DNA from: Apibacter raozihei
Lineage (GTDB): Bacteria; Bacteroidota; Bacteroidia; Flavobacteriales; Weeksellaceae
Direction: 5' to 3'
Assembly: GCF_004014855.1 (NCBI RefSeq)
Contig: NZ_CP034930.1
Coordinates: forward strand, 806,001 to 870,000
Length of the DNA stretch: 64,000 bases
The notes below the pieces were generated by a model. It ran no database searches. It worked only from the letters and a program-made list of their open reading frames with translations, and was not told the DNA's origin. Positions 34,505-43,836 of this stretch are shown piece after piece. Numbering within the stretch: the stretch's first letter is position 1; each line of letters opens with the position of its first letter. The translations under genes and the position numbers were made by a program.

Positions 34505-35503
34505 TTATTTTGGTTCCGGTTTGTATTTAGATTTAGCAAATATTTGATCGTGATTATTAATTTTTATAAAATCCTGTAAACTTATATCCGGATTTTCGTT
34601 TATATATTTTCTGGAAATCTGCCAGCCTACCCAGCTACCAATCTGTCCGGGACTTTTTGAATCAGCTTCCGTATAAAATTTGGAAAACGGTGCTAATGTA
34701 AGGAATCGATCGGATAATGATATATCATCACTAAATACGTAATTTTCCTGAATGAAATAATTCCAGATTTCAAATTCATTATCTCTTGCCCATTTCATCT
34801 GTTCTTCGGTATATCCTATTTTAAACCTATCTTGTAATTTGGGTAAAAAAGCATCTTCAAGGACTAATTTTTTCCCCTGATAAATCATCTGGGATACGAA
34901 AGACTGGCTGGTCCATTCTTTAGGAACCCACGATTTTTCATCTATAATCGCACGCGCAACCTTGGGAGCAATAAAATTCTGATCCATAGTTACCTGAAGA
35001 TATCTGTCAATTTTCATCATATCATAATATTTATTACCATATCCTAAAAAGCAATCTGCCGCAATAAACAGATAGTTCTGGTTGGGAACGTAGGTTACCG
35101 GAGAAAGATGATCTGTAATGAATGATGAGTATAAATAAACTTTAGGAACTTCAAAATCCGGATAATAATATTTGATATGCCTGAATAAATTGCTAAGTTC
35201 CTCTTTTATTTTATCCTGGTTAACTTTGCTTTTTATTTCAGTATAAATATTTAATTCAGTAGTGTCTCTTCTTTGCTTTTCATATTCTTTGTCCGGGAAG
35301 TTTGAATCCAGATAAAAAGTGTATTTTTTCCGAAATTCGGAGATAGGAAATTCCAAATTATAAAAATCTTTGGAAATATCTGTAAAATCTAAATTTACAC
35401 CGATACCACTTACATCAACATTCCATCTTTCATTTTTTGTACTCTCTTTTCGGGTACAACCTATCAACCCAATAATTACTAGTAAATATTTAATAATCTT
35501 CAT
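34505..35503 (-). CDS. gldB: Gliding motility lipoprotein GldB
   Basis: 332 aa lipoprotein (lipobox GLIGC). The body matches GldB: 'YLFIAADCFLGYGNKYY', 'VARAIIDEKSWVPKEWTSQS', 'QMIYQGKKLVLEDAFLP', 'WARDNEFEIWNYFIQEN', 'SPGQIGSWVGWQI'. GldB is needed for gliding and stabilises the T9SS. It is divergent from nadE, the same neighbourhood as in F. johnsoniae. Other gld/spr genes are not in the window. Confidence 0.95.
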   Translation of the reverse strand: MKIIKYLLVIIGLIGCTRKESTKNERWNVDVSGIGVNLDFTDISKDFYNLEFPISEFRKKYTFYLDSNFPDKEYEKQRRDTTELNIYTEIKSKVNQDKIKEELSNLFRHIKYYYPDFEVPKVYLYSSFITDHLSPVTYVPNQNYLFIAADCFLGYGNKYYDMMKIDRYLQVTMDQNFIAPKVARAIIDEKSWVPKEWTSQSFVSQMIYQGKKLVLEDAFLPKLQDRFKIGYTEEQMKWARDNEFEIWNYFIQENYVFSDDISLSDRFLTLAPFSKFYTEADSKSPGQIGSWVGWQISRKYINENPDISLQDFIKINNHDQIFAKSKYKPEPK

Positions 35504-35555
35504 TATCTTTACATTAAATTTTCTAGATATAAACTATAGACAAAGGTACAATATT

Positions 35556-36341
35556 ATGCGAACAACAGAAGTAATTTCTCATATAGTTACATGGTTAAAT
35601 GATTACATTACACAATCCAAAACCCAAGGTTTTGTAGTTGGTGTTTCCGGAGGAATTGATTCAGCAGTAGTTTCCACATTAGCAGCAAAAACAGAAAAAC
35701 CTGTATTGTTGATTGAAATGCCAATACACCAGCCTGTAGAACAGGTAACTCGTGCGCAGGAACATATGAAGTTTCTTGCTGAAAATTTCCCAAATGTTTC
35801 TACAAAAAGAGTAGATTTAACTGAGTCTTTTGAAGTCTTGAAAAAAGAATTGAATGTAGATGAACTTCATAAAAACACTTATCTTGCGCTTGCTAATACT
35901 CGTTCCCGACTACGTATGACTACCTTATACTATTTTGCCGGATTACACGGGTATCTCGTATGTGGTACAGGAAATAAAATTGAAGATTTTGGAGTTGGCT
36001 TTTTCACCAAATATGGAGACGGCGGCGTGGATATAAGTCCTATAGCTGATTTGCTTAAAAGTCAGGTTTACGAAATAGCTAAGGTTTTAGGAGTTTCCCA
36101 AGATATTCAAAAAGCTAAACCAACGGATGGGCTTTGGGGAGATGATCGCTCTGATGAGGATCAAATCGGAGCAACTTATCCTGAACTTGAATGGGCCATG
36201 AGTGTATATGCAAATCATTCTGCTGATGATTTTACAGGAAGACAAAAAGAAGTTTTTGATATTTATGACAGGCTTAACCGACTGGCACAGCATAAAATTA
36301 ATCCTATTCCTGTTTGTAAAATTCCAGAAGAATTACTTTAA
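35556..36341 (+). CDS. nadE: NAD synthetase, ammonia-dependent
   Basis: 261 aa from ATG 35556; an open frame reaches further upstream through gldB on the other strand but has no family match. 'VVGVSGGIDSAVVSTLAAK' is the PP-loop. 'LANTRSRLRMTTLYYFAGL', 'GTGNKIEDFGVGFFTKYGDG' and 'PTDGLWGDDRSDEDQIG' follow. The glutaminase domain is absent, so free ammonia is used. It completes NAD synthesis after NadD. Confidence 0.95.
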   Translation: MRTTEVISHIVTWLNDYITQSKTQGFVVGVSGGIDSAVVSTLAAKTEKPVLLIEMPIHQPVEQVTRAQEHMKFLAENFPNVSTKRVDLTESFEVLKKELNVDELHKNTYLALANTRSRLRMTTLYYFAGLHGYLVCGTGNKIEDFGVGFFTKYGDGGVDISPIADLLKSQVYEIAKVLGVSQDIQKAKPTDGLWGDDRSDEDQIGATYPELEWAMSVYANHSADDFTGRQKEVFDIYDRLNRLAQHKINPIPVCKIPEELL

Positions 36342-36421
36342 CGGATTTTGAAAACAGATAAACCCTTATCTATTTATTAAAAAATAGTTTTAGGGAAATA
36401 TCACAATTATTTACAAATTAC

Positions 36422-36429
36422 TATTTTTG
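36422..36429 (+). promoter_or_regulatory. Candidate -7 box (TATTTTTG)
   Basis: A consensus TAnnTTTG, 22 nt ahead of the yebC ATG at 36452. Confidence 0.4.
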
Positions 36430-36451
36430 CCACTAGAAATTAAAATCTAAT

Positions 36452-37195
36452 ATGGGACGCGCATTTGAATATCGAAAAGCTTCAAAATTAGCCAGATGGG
36501 ATAAAATGGCTAAACAATTCAGCCGAATAGGAAAGGAAATTGCTATAGCAGTTAAAACCGGTGGTTCTAATCCGGAAGCTAATCCGGCATTACGTCGTTG
36601 TTTACTTAATGCGAAAGGGGTTAATATGCCTAAGGATAATGTTGAAAGGGCTATTAAAAAAGCTTCGGGAGCTGATGCTGAACAGTACGATGAAATAACT
36701 TACGAAGGTTATGGTCCTGGAGGTATTGCCATTTATCTTGAGTGTACTACTAACAATTCTACCCGTACTGTTGCTAATGTAAGGGCTATATTTAATAAGT
36801 TTGATGGTAACTTAGGCAAAAATGGTGAGTTGACTTTTATCTTTGACCGAAAGGGTATATTTACACTGGATAAATCTGCTATAACTCTGGATTGGGATGA
36901 CTTTGAACTTGAAATGATTGATGCGGGAGCTGAAGAGGTTGAAGCTGATGAAGATGAAGTTATTATCACTAGTTCTTTCGAAGATTTCGGTTCTATGAAC
37001 CATAAATTCGAAGAATTGAAAATAGAGCCTAAGAGTGCTGAGTTGCAGAGATTGCCAAATACTACGAAAGAATTACCTTTAGATCAGGCTCAGGTCATCA
37101 TGAAAATGCTTGAACGTTTTGAAGATGATGATGACGTTCAACATGTTTTCCACAATATGGAAATAACAGAGGAACTGCAAAATGCAATGAGTTAA
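36452..37195 (+). CDS. YebC/PmpR family protein
   Basis: 247 aa, normal length. Hallmarks: 'FEYRKASKLARWDKMAKQFS', 'IGKEIAIAVKTGGSNPEANP', 'AKGVNMPKDNVERAIKKASG', 'YEGYGPGGIAIYLECTTNNS', then 'RTVANVRAIFNKFDGNLGKN'. The family is described as DNA-binding regulators (PmpR) and as ribosome-associated factors that relieve stalling at proline stretches (TACO1/YebC). The precise role here is open. A hairpin follows. Confidence 0.95.
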   Translation: MGRAFEYRKASKLARWDKMAKQFSRIGKEIAIAVKTGGSNPEANPALRRCLLNAKGVNMPKDNVERAIKKASGADAEQYDEITYEGYGPGGIAIYLECTTNNSTRTVANVRAIFNKFDGNLGKNGELTFIFDRKGIFTLDKSAITLDWDDFELEMIDAGAEEVEADEDEVIITSSFEDFGSMNHKFEELKIEPKSAELQRLPNTTKELPLDQAQVIMKMLERFEDDDDVQHVFHNMEITEELQNAMS

Positions 37196-37217
37196 TTTTT
37201 CTAAATTAGAATAACTT

Positions 37218-37254
37218 TAGAGTTTATCATTTATTGGTAAACTCTATTTTTTTT
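37218..37254. terminator. Terminator after yebC
   Basis: TAGAGTTTA (37218-37226) and TAAACTCTA (37238-37246) form the stem, followed by eight Ts that run into the stop region of the convergent gene. Confidence 0.75.
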
Positions 37255-37552
37255 GATTTCTATCGGGTTTAGCCAACGTTTTTTCTACCCATAAAGTGGC
37301 GAATGGAAAGAATGCTGACATAAGGGCAAAAACAAAATCTTCATCATCCCATTTATATATTTTTCGTACAAGAACAGCTAATATTAAATATGCTGTGAAG
37401 AAAATTCCGTGAATAATTCCTGCAGGAATCATCAATATAGTATTATGAAAGGAATATTTTAACGGCATAGCAATAAAAAACAATAATACACAGCTTACAC
37501 ATTCTGCATAACAAGCTATTTTAAACCATTGTTCTATTTTTTTTTCGTTCAT
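37244..37552 (-). CDS. DUF3817 membrane protein
   Basis: 102 aa with three membrane helices: 'FKIACYAECVSCVLLFFIAM', 'ILMIPAGIIHGIFFTAYLI', 'DEDFVFALMSAFFPFATLWV'. 'IHGIFF..YL' and 'PFATLW.E..L' are characteristic for DUF3817 (YczP-like). Function unknown. It converges on yebC and its end overlaps the terminator tail. Confidence 0.85.
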   Translation of the reverse strand: MNEKKIEQWFKIACYAECVSCVLLFFIAMPLKYSFHNTILMIPAGIIHGIFFTAYLILAVLVRKIYKWDDEDFVFALMSAFFPFATLWVEKTLAKPDRNQKK

Positions 37553-37627
37553 CTGCTTTATCTATCTTAATCTACAAATATAAAAATTATGAATATATGT
37601 TTTTCAACATCGAGGTAGGGCATAAAA

Positions 37628-37960
37628 TCATTTTTCCTTTAACGCTATATCTTCAAACAAAATACCTTCCCATCCGTATTTAATAAAATTTCTAATATTT
37701 AAATGATTATTTTCCATCGGCTTTTTTAAAACCTCTTCTCTGTAAAAATCACCAAAAAGATGAAGCGTTTCTTCTTGAGATAGATTGTGTAACTTTGCAA
37801 AACTAAATAATTTACAGGATCCATTATTTTGATTTTCTTCATTAACTATTTCTCCATTCTTAAATTTTGTAGGTATAAAATCATACTTATTATCTATGTG
37901 CTCAATCACCTCGTTAAATTGAACAGTGTCTGGATAAGTTTTTATCTTTTCAAGTATCAT
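37628..37960 (-). CDS. HopJ type III effector family protein (housekeeping homologue)
   Basis: 110 aa. 'VIEHIDNKYDFIPTKFKNG' with 'NENQNNGSCKLFSFAKLHNL' and 'ETLHLFGDFYREEVLKKP' match the HopJ family. Despite the name, this family is widespread in bacteria without type III secretion and is probably a cytoplasmic protein of unknown function. No secretion signals or chaperone gene lie nearby. Confidence 0.88.
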   Translation of the reverse strand: MILEKIKTYPDTVQFNEVIEHIDNKYDFIPTKFKNGEIVNEENQNNGSCKLFSFAKLHNLSQEETLHLFGDFYREEVLKKPMENNHLNIRNFIKYGWEGILFEDIALKEK

Positions 37961-38096
37961 TTGTTATTTTTATTTTTTTCAAAAATAAAACTTATTATTT
38001 TACATTTTCAGCATTATTAAAATAAATCTCTACTTAGAGAATAACACTACTCTATAAATAAATATGACATTATTTATTTCTTCTTTCAAAAAGAAA

Positions 38097-38104
38097 TATA
38101 TTTG
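38097..38104 (+). promoter_or_regulatory. Candidate -7 box (TATATTTG)
   Basis: A consensus TAnnTTTG, 36 nt ahead of the ATP-grasp ATG at 38141. Confidence 0.4.
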
Positions 38105-38140
38105 TTGAGTTTTAAACAATATTTATCTTAATAAATTTAA

Positions 38141-38932
38141 ATGTACTTTTTAGTTCAAGAAAACATCTATGCAGACCCCGATCATTATAAAATATTTAAA
38201 GTTCTAGAAGAACTAAAAATAGAATACGATAAAATCAACTTGACTTACGATACTAAAGATATCAACCTAAATATAAATAGAAACGATATTTTTGTTTATG
38301 GATCAGTTACATTAGCCCGTTTAGCTAAAAAACGAACAGACTGGTACCCAGGCTCATTTTACGGGGGAAATCATTTGTATGAAGTTTATTCCAGATACTA
38401 TACAACTAACTTAGTTAATTATCCAGTAGAAATTCACAAAATCAAAGATCAACTCGATTGGAAAAGTGACGAGAAAAAATTTATAAAACCTTATCTTGAT
38501 GCAAAAGTGTTTACAGGAAAAGCATTCTCAGAGACTGAATGGACAGATTTTATTTATGAATCTTTACATAATACTTACACTAAACTTCAAGAAGACACAC
38601 TAATTTTAGTATCCGAATCAACTACGTTATTAAAAGAAGCAAGAATATGGGTAATTGGCAGTCAAATTATTGACAGTGGGTATTACCGATTTAATGAAAA
38701 CATTCTTTATGAAGATAAAGTCTCTGAAGATGGGCTTTCATTTGCGAAAAATATGATCGATCTCTATCAACCGGAGGAGGCTTTTGTTTTAGATATCGGA
38801 TTAACTTACAATGGATGGAAGATAGTTGAAATCAATTGTATTAACAGTTCAGGATTTTATCCCAATACAAATGTGAAAGCAATTATAAAAGCGTTAAATA
38901 TTTATTTCTCGACTACTAAAAAAGAAAATTAA
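38141..38932 (+). CDS. ATP-grasp protein of the R2K clade
   Basis: 263 aa. ATP-grasp features: 'DIFVYGSVTLARLAKKRTDW', 'FIKPYLDAKVFTGKAFSETE' (Lys-Pro strand), 'KEARIWVIGSQIIDSGYYRF' (Arg strand), and the metal-binding end 'FVLDIGLTYNGWKIVEINCI' with ENxN-like 'VEINCINSSGFY'. It fits the R2K clade (DUF4343-type), which likely ligates amino acids or peptides to a protein or metabolite. Kinship of R2K enzymes with conflict or tailoring systems is known from comparative studies. It lies 77 bases ahead of the bpX-type operon but has its own promoter; whether it belongs to that system is open. Confidence 0.75.
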   Translation: MYFLVQENIYADPDHYKIFKVLEELKIEYDKINLTYDTKDINLNINRNDIFVYGSVTLARLAKKRTDWYPGSFYGGNHLYEVYSRYYTTNLVNYPVEIHKIKDQLDWKSDEKKFIKPYLDAKVFTGKAFSETEWTDFIYESLHNTYTKLQEDTLILVSESTTLLKEARIWVIGSQIIDSGYYRFNENILYEDKVSEDGLSFAKNMIDLYQPEEAFVLDIGLTYNGWKIVEINCINSSGFYPNTNVKAIIKALNIYFSTTKKEN

Positions 38933-38975
38933 GACAAGAAAAACCTCAAATAATATTTACTGCTAATTATCATTT

Positions 38976-39005
38976 TTGTAATACAGGCAAAAAATTATAC
39001 TTTTG
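38976..39005 (+). promoter_or_regulatory. Promoter of the MoxR/vWA operon (TTG, 19 nt, TACTTTTG), leaderless start
   Basis: A -33 TTG at 38976-38978, 19-nt spacer and -7 TACTTTTG at 38998-39005 fit the Bacteroidota consensus. The first ATG is at 39010, only 4 nt after the box. The message should therefore start at or next to the start codon. Confidence 0.6.
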
Positions 39006-39009
39006 TGCA

Positions 39010-39657
39010 ATGTCGTCCCAAGAGCTCTATTTTTTTAAAACTATTGAACAGTTAAGGAATCGTGAGATACTTCAATTATATTCAGGTATACATCCAATTA
39101 TAAAAAAAGAAAGCGACCAAGTTATTAATTATCTAAAATCAGAATTTGAAAATGAGAGACTTGAATTTTTAAATGATTGTATTGACTTTCATCCCGAAAG
39201 TGCTTTATGGGCGGCCAAGCTTGTCTACCATAGCGGCCTATTACTTATTATAAGAGAAAATACCACGGAAAAAATTTCTTCTCTTATACATCCTTTTAAG
39301 GGAGAATTAACAACCTCAGCCATTCTATCTGCAGACTTAATGTTGCGATTCTTACCTCCAATTCTAGATTCTCTTAAAATAATAGATGTGGACGATCCTT
39401 TAATCCCTAATTTAGAACAGATTTTACATACATTCCATTATTCCGCTATTGGATATTTCGGTCTAAATAAAACTTTAAATTGGGAAAATGAATTGGATGA
39501 ACCTTTATATAGAAAACTGTATTTAGAAAGGATTATCGAAAAAAAATCCTTTTTTCTTGCTGAACAGCCTTATATAAATAAATTAATTAAGAGCGAATTT
39601 GGAATTAACAAAGACTATTTTTGGAAAGAATTAAATTATATAACAGAAGATCATTAA
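39010..39657 (+). CDS. First gene of the MoxR/vWA/beta-propeller operon (bpX4-like)
   Basis: 215 aa, helical and soluble. The centre reads 'ESALWAAKLVYHSGLLLIIR', then 'LTTSAILSADLMLRFLPPIL', then 'LEQILHTFHYSAIGYFGL'. This resembles the small helical 'bpX4' component that I remember from MoxR-vWA-beta-propeller ternary systems. The naming is from memory and should be checked. The gene precedes the MoxR ATPase by 2 nt and has its own promoter. No catalytic motif is visible. Confidence 0.6.
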   Translation: MSSQELYFFKTIEQLRNREILQLYSGIHPIIKKESDQVINYLKSEFENERLEFLNDCIDFHPESALWAAKLVYHSGLLLIIRENTTEKISSLIHPFKGELTTSAILSADLMLRFLPPILDSLKIIDVDDPLIPNLEQILHTFHYSAIGYFGLNKTLNWENELDEPLYRKLYLERIIEKKSFFLAEQPYINKLIKSEFGINKDYFWKELNYITEDH

Positions 39658-39659
39658 TT

Positions 39660-40790
39660 ATGCATACTATTGAAAAACTAACTGCTATACTCACTCATAT
39701 CAAGAATATTTATATTGGTAAGGAGGAGGTTATTGACTTATTAGGCATCTGTCTTTTAGCTCGTGAAAATGCATTTCTGTACGGACCTCCCGGCACAGCA
39801 AAATCAGCTATTGTAAGAACACTGTCTAGCTCAATTATAAATGGTAAAAATTTTGAGTATCTACTTACTCGATTTACTGAACCGAATGAAATTTTCGGTC
39901 CATTTGATATCAGGAAATTAAAAGAAGGAGAACTTATTACCAATACAGAAGGAATGATGCCGGAGGCCTCTATGGTTTTTTTAGATGAAATTTTTAATGC
40001 AAATTCTGCGATTTTAAACTCCTTATTAACAGCCTTAAATGAAAAAATATTTAAACGCGGGAAAGAAAACAAAAAATTACCTGCTCTTATTTTTGTAGGT
40101 GCCAGTAATGTCCTTCCGGAAGATGAAGCATTAAATGCTCTATTTGATAGATTTCTTATTCGTATTAAGGTTGATTATGTAAATATTGAACTTCTACAGC
40201 ATGTTCTGATAGCAGGAAGAAAATTAGAAAACCATACCAATCTAGAACCTATACCCGCCATTAATCCTCAGGAAATTATTGAATTGCAATCCCTCTGCAG
40301 AACAGTAAATTTACATTCAGTTTACGAAGCTTATCTAAAAGCTATAATTGAATTGAGAAATATTGGAATTGCTATTTCAGACAGACGTGCCGTTAAAATA
40401 CAAAATCTTATAGCTGCAAGCGCCTTAATATGTGGAAGAAATGAAGCTATTTTATCCGATTTATGGGTTTTAAAATATACCTGGGATACAGAGGAACAGA
40501 TAGAGTTGCTTGAAGGTATCATTAACCGAATTATTGAGAAGGATGATAAAGCGAATGCTCATATACAGGCATTTAAAAATAAAAGCCCTGATCCTGAAGA
40601 ATTAATGAAAGATTTTAATTTATTGCTTTACAATTGGGAGAATGCTTCTAACGATTTTGATGAACAAAATTTGATTAAAGATAAATTAAGATATTTACAG
40701 ACCCGTTGCAGCTGGCTCCCTAACGAAGATCAAAAAAAATTCATACTAAAAGAAATTGATGGTTTATGGAAGAAAATTCTTCACAGTTAG
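39660..40790 (+). CDS. MoxR-family AAA+ ATPase
   Basis: 376 aa from ATG 39660; an upstream ATG at 39621 overlaps the preceding gene. Walker A is 'LYGPPGTAKSAIVRTL' (residue about 40), Walker B 'ASMVFLDEIFNANSAILNSL', sensor 1 'IFVGASNVLPEDEALNALFD', arginine finger region 'LFDRFLIRI', and sensor 2 'ISDRRAVKIQNLIAASAL'. MoxR ATPases work as chaperones or remodellers on vWA-domain partners. The next genes provide a vWA/beta-propeller protein, giving the ternary arrangement. The final 25 nt overlap the next gene. Confidence 0.92.
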   Translation: MHTIEKLTAILTHIKNIYIGKEEVIDLLGICLLARENAFLYGPPGTAKSAIVRTLSSSIINGKNFEYLLTRFTEPNEIFGPFDIRKLKEGELITNTEGMMPEASMVFLDEIFNANSAILNSLLTALNEKIFKRGKENKKLPALIFVGASNVLPEDEALNALFDRFLIRIKVDYVNIELLQHVLIAGRKLENHTNLEPIPAINPQEIIELQSLCRTVNLHSVYEAYLKAIIELRNIGIAISDRRAVKIQNLIAASALICGRNEAILSDLWVLKYTWDTEEQIELLEGIINRIIEKDDKANAHIQAFKNKSPDPEELMKDFNLLLYNWENASNDFDEQNLIKDKLRYLQTRCSWLPNEDQKKFILKEIDGLWKKILHS

Positions 40791-41500
40791 TAACCAATTA
40801 TTTTGCAATTATTCCTAGTTGTTATCAAAGCTACTTAGGCTCAATCAGAAATTGGTCCAACATAGAAATAGCCTGGGACGAACAAGTTGTTTGGTTGAAA
40901 AATTTTACAATGGGACAAATGATTTCTTCCGAATTTAAAATACTTCCTCAGCTAGTTCTGTATAGATATGATGATGGATGGTTATTTAAAAATAATGATT
41001 TAGTTCCTAGTATGAAATTAAAAAAATTACTTTGGACTCCTATAAACATTGCAATTAAACTTACTTTGCCTTTAAGTAATTCTAATTATTTCGGTATTCA
41101 AGAAAAAGTTACAGCATCATTAAAAAGTTCTACTGAAGAACATATAGCAACGGCCATTTATGTAAAATTGTATGATATTGAGACTAATATAGTTAAAACT
41201 TCCTCGTTTAAATTAAAAACACTACGGTGGATATTAATTGATAATATGGCTTTAATAATAGGATTACCCTTACTAAGCCTTCCGGGACAGACTTTTTGGG
41301 AAAATGACGGACACTTAATACCTTGTGGATATGATTTTGAATTTCGTAATTATAGCAAGCTCTTTCAGAAAAAATACAATCCTTTGCTTAATCACTTGAT
41401 TTTATGGAATGAGGAAGGTGCTTATGTCATGCTTAGTAAAAATGATTTTACCGAACTTTCTGCAAGCTCTCTTCGGTTAACCCTTCAGAAAAACAAATGA
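40766..41500 (+). CDS. bpX2-like component of the MoxR/vWA operon
   Basis: 244 aa, soluble, with no signal. 'FAIIPSCYQSYLGSIRNWSN' starts it; 'PLLSLPGQTFWENDGHLIPC', 'GYDFEFRNYSKLFQKKYNPL' and 'HLILWNEEGAYVMLSKNDF' near the end recall the 'bpX2' domain of MoxR-vWA-beta-propeller ternary systems. Its start overlaps the MoxR gene by 25 nt and its stop overlaps the vWA gene by 4 nt, so the three are translated as a block. The domain name is from memory. Confidence 0.6.
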   Translation: MEENSSQLVTNYFAIIPSCYQSYLGSIRNWSNIEIAWDEQVVWLKNFTMGQMISSEFKILPQLVLYRYDDGWLFKNNDLVPSMKLKKLLWTPINIAIKLTLPLSNSNYFGIQEKVTASLKSSTEEHIATAIYVKLYDIETNIVKTSSFKLKTLRWILIDNMALIIGLPLLSLPGQTFWENDGHLIPCGYDFEFRNYSKLFQKKYNPLLNHLILWNEEGAYVMLSKNDFTELSASSLRLTLQKNK

Positions 41501-43836
41501 AATTAAACCAATATTTTCAATCGTACCAAGAATACTTCTGGCAATGGGAAACAGATACTGATTTTGCTGATAAATCTGAATTCACAGAAAACAACCTGAT
41601 TACTATTCCCAACGTAGGTACTATTTCTTATTTCCCATATATTATTGAAGTGCTAAAAGCTCTACAACCACAAGGATTGCCGCCTTTCGGATCTCTTTTA
41701 CTTGTTATTTATGCAACACAGGAAGGTCCTTTAAATTTAGATGGGATTTTTTATTACCTCAATAGATTAAAATCCAGAAAAGAAATTAGTGAGCTAATTG
41801 AGCCTGCCTTATGTTTTCTTGAAATGCTTTCGACTCTAAATAATAATTTAAAAAAGAAACAAAATAAGGTAATTCTTTTACAAACTGTATTTAAAAATTG
41901 TCATAATGCTATTTCTGCTAAAAAGGCAGAAATACTTATTGAGCAATATAATCAAAACCCTAAAGTTACATTAGAATGCAGTAAAAAAATAATACTAACA
42001 GACTCTGTTCTTAATAAAGATATTGGAACTTTATCTTTGTTACACAAAAAATATCCAAACGCTACAACGCTAATAAACGATATTAAAGGATGGAATAAAG
42101 AGCCAGAAGTAGAATTTACCGAACCCATTATTTCTTCAAAATCTGACACTGATTTTATTCAGGAGCTAATAAAAAATCAAGAAACCTTTGAAGTTGGGAG
42201 TCTTATTAAGAGAATTCAGAGTGGAATTAAAATACCTATGTATCATCCTTTACTGGGGGAATATCCTACTGGAGATATTGCTGATATAAGCAATAAGGGG
42301 GAAATGCACAGAATCATTTTATCAGAGTTCGCTAACGAAAATGAAATGTTTATTAGCAGAATTGCAAATAACGAAGTTTTGTATATTGAAAGGGAAATAC
42401 CTCCGGAAGAAAACAATCCGCAAAGAATACTTTTACTTGATGTTTCTTTAAAAAACTGGGGAACGCCTAAAATATTAGGATTTGCCACTGCTATTGCTAT
42501 AATCAAGCATCCGAAAAGTACGATACACAGCTCTGCTGTAATTCTAAACAATAACTCTATATCAACAGCTTTTGAAAATATTACTGATGTTATTCAAGGA
42601 CTAAATGAGGTCAGTCCTTTACTAGAAAGCTCTGCTTCGTTGAAAAAATATTTTAAAAACGAATATAAAAAAGATCAGGAGATAATTTTTGTGACTTGTC
42701 AAGAAAGTATTGAAAATACGGAATTACAAAATACTATTTATTCTAACAGAGATAAAATAAAGTACTTAATTACCACTTCTTTTTCCGGAGAGTTAAATAT
42801 TTTCAAACATTACAAAAATTCCAGAAAACATCTTCAAAAGATTATATTTCCTTTACAGGAACTATGGGAACCATCTCATATTAGTAACATTAAAAATAAT
42901 GAATCAGTAGAACTACCTAGTGATTATCCTATTCTTTTACCTCTTCCCGATAACTGGATAAATACCTTTTATTTAGATGGTTTATATTATGCTTTAACAT
43001 CTAAAAGACAACTGGTGATAATAGACCATGTAACTAAAAATATATTTTCAGGATATAAAACTTTATACTCGCAAATATCAATAAAACTAAAAGGCGATTT
43101 TGAATTAGTTAAGAATCTAAATGGAGAGCATGTTTTATATCAATTTCAAAATAAAAAAGCTTTATTATCAAAAATTAATCTGGATACCAAAATTTATTCA
43201 GAGCTGGATTTATCTAACAATAAATGGTTTACTCCTGATATTCACCTCATGTGTCTAAATGGACAACTTTACTTACATGATGAAAGATTTACCGTAGTTT
43301 ATAACCTGAGCATAGAAGGAAATCTTAAAATTAACAAAGTCAATGAATGCAGAAAAATAGAAAAAGAATATAATAATGGAGAGAATCAATATATTGGCCC
43401 AAACATACCAGGGGTCAAATTAGTTACAAACATATCTACTATTGGTATAACAAACAAAGAAAAATTAACCATTAATAAATTTGAACTTAATCTTACTGAT
43501 ACTAATTTTTTGTCATTAAACTACCGAACAAAAGATCCGCTTATTTCAAAAGCCCAACAATTTCATAATACATACACGTTTGCAGATGGCAGCTCGATTG
43601 TTCATGATAAATATGGTATTCTTATATTCAAAAGTATGGATATAAATATTCCCCAATTTTATATACCTTGTGTATTATTTAAAGATTTAGCTATTGCTAC
43701 GGACCTAACATTTAGCGGAAACAAGTATTATCTGCCTGAAATTCATCAACTTGAAGTAATAAATATAAAGAAAATGTATTCTGAATATATACAAACCTTT
43801 ATAAAACATATTATACAATATGATGCTGCAAGTTAA
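41497..43836 (+). CDS. vWA-like plus beta-propeller protein of the MoxR operon
   Basis: 779 aa, soluble. Residues 1-230 are a helical lead region ('LPPFGSLLLVIYATQEGPLN'). Residues about 305-470 look like a von Willebrand A fold: 'RILLLDVSLKNWGTPKILGF' followed by 'ATAIAIIKHPKSTIHSSAVI', 'EIIFVTCQESIENTELQ', 'IKYLITTSFSGELNIFKHY'. The MIDAS (DxSxS) reads DVSLK, so one Ser is replaced and metal binding may be lost. Residues about 480-760 are repeated strands typical of a beta-propeller ('FYLDGLYYALTSKRQLVIID', 'GEHVLYQFQNKKALLSKINL', 'LNGQLYLHDERFTVVYNL'). This is the 'vWA-beta-propeller' partner of the MoxR ATPase. Confidence 0.7.
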   Translation: MKLNQYFQSYQEYFWQWETDTDFADKSEFTENNLITIPNVGTISYFPYIIEVLKALQPQGLPPFGSLLLVIYATQEGPLNLDGIFYYLNRLKSRKEISELIEPALCFLEMLSTLNNNLKKKQNKVILLQTVFKNCHNAISAKKAEILIEQYNQNPKVTLECSKKIILTDSVLNKDIGTLSLLHKKYPNATTLINDIKGWNKEPEVEFTEPIISSKSDTDFIQELIKNQETFEVGSLIKRIQSGIKIPMYHPLLGEYPTGDIADISNKGEMHRIILSEFANENEMFISRIANNEVLYIEREIPPEENNPQRILLLDVSLKNWGTPKILGFATAIAIIKHPKSTIHSSAVILNNNSISTAFENITDVIQGLNEVSPLLESSASLKKYFKNEYKKDQEIIFVTCQESIENTELQNTIYSNRDKIKYLITTSFSGELNIFKHYKNSRKHLQKIIFPLQELWEPSHISNIKNNESVELPSDYPILLPLPDNWINTFYLDGLYYALTSKRQLVIIDHVTKNIFSGYKTLYSQISIKLKGDFELVKNLNGEHVLYQFQNKKALLSKINLDTKIYSELDLSNNKWFTPDIHLMCLNGQLYLHDERFTVVYNLSIEGNLKINKVNECRKIEKEYNNGENQYIGPNIPGVKLVTNISTIGITNKEKLTINKFELNLTDTNFLSLNYRTKDPLISKAQQFHNTYTFADGSSIVHDKYGILIFKSMDINIPQFYIPCVLFKDLAIATDLTFSGNKYYLPEIHQLEVINIKKMYSEYIQTFIKHIIQYDAAS

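Noticed and set aside
35370..35555. N-terminal extension of NadE by 62 codons
   Set aside because: The extension lies antisense to gldB and has no NadE homology; the ATG at 35556 gives the usual length.
37628..37960. HopJ-family gene as evidence for type III secretion
   Set aside because: The family is common in bacteria without type III secretion, and no secretion genes are near.
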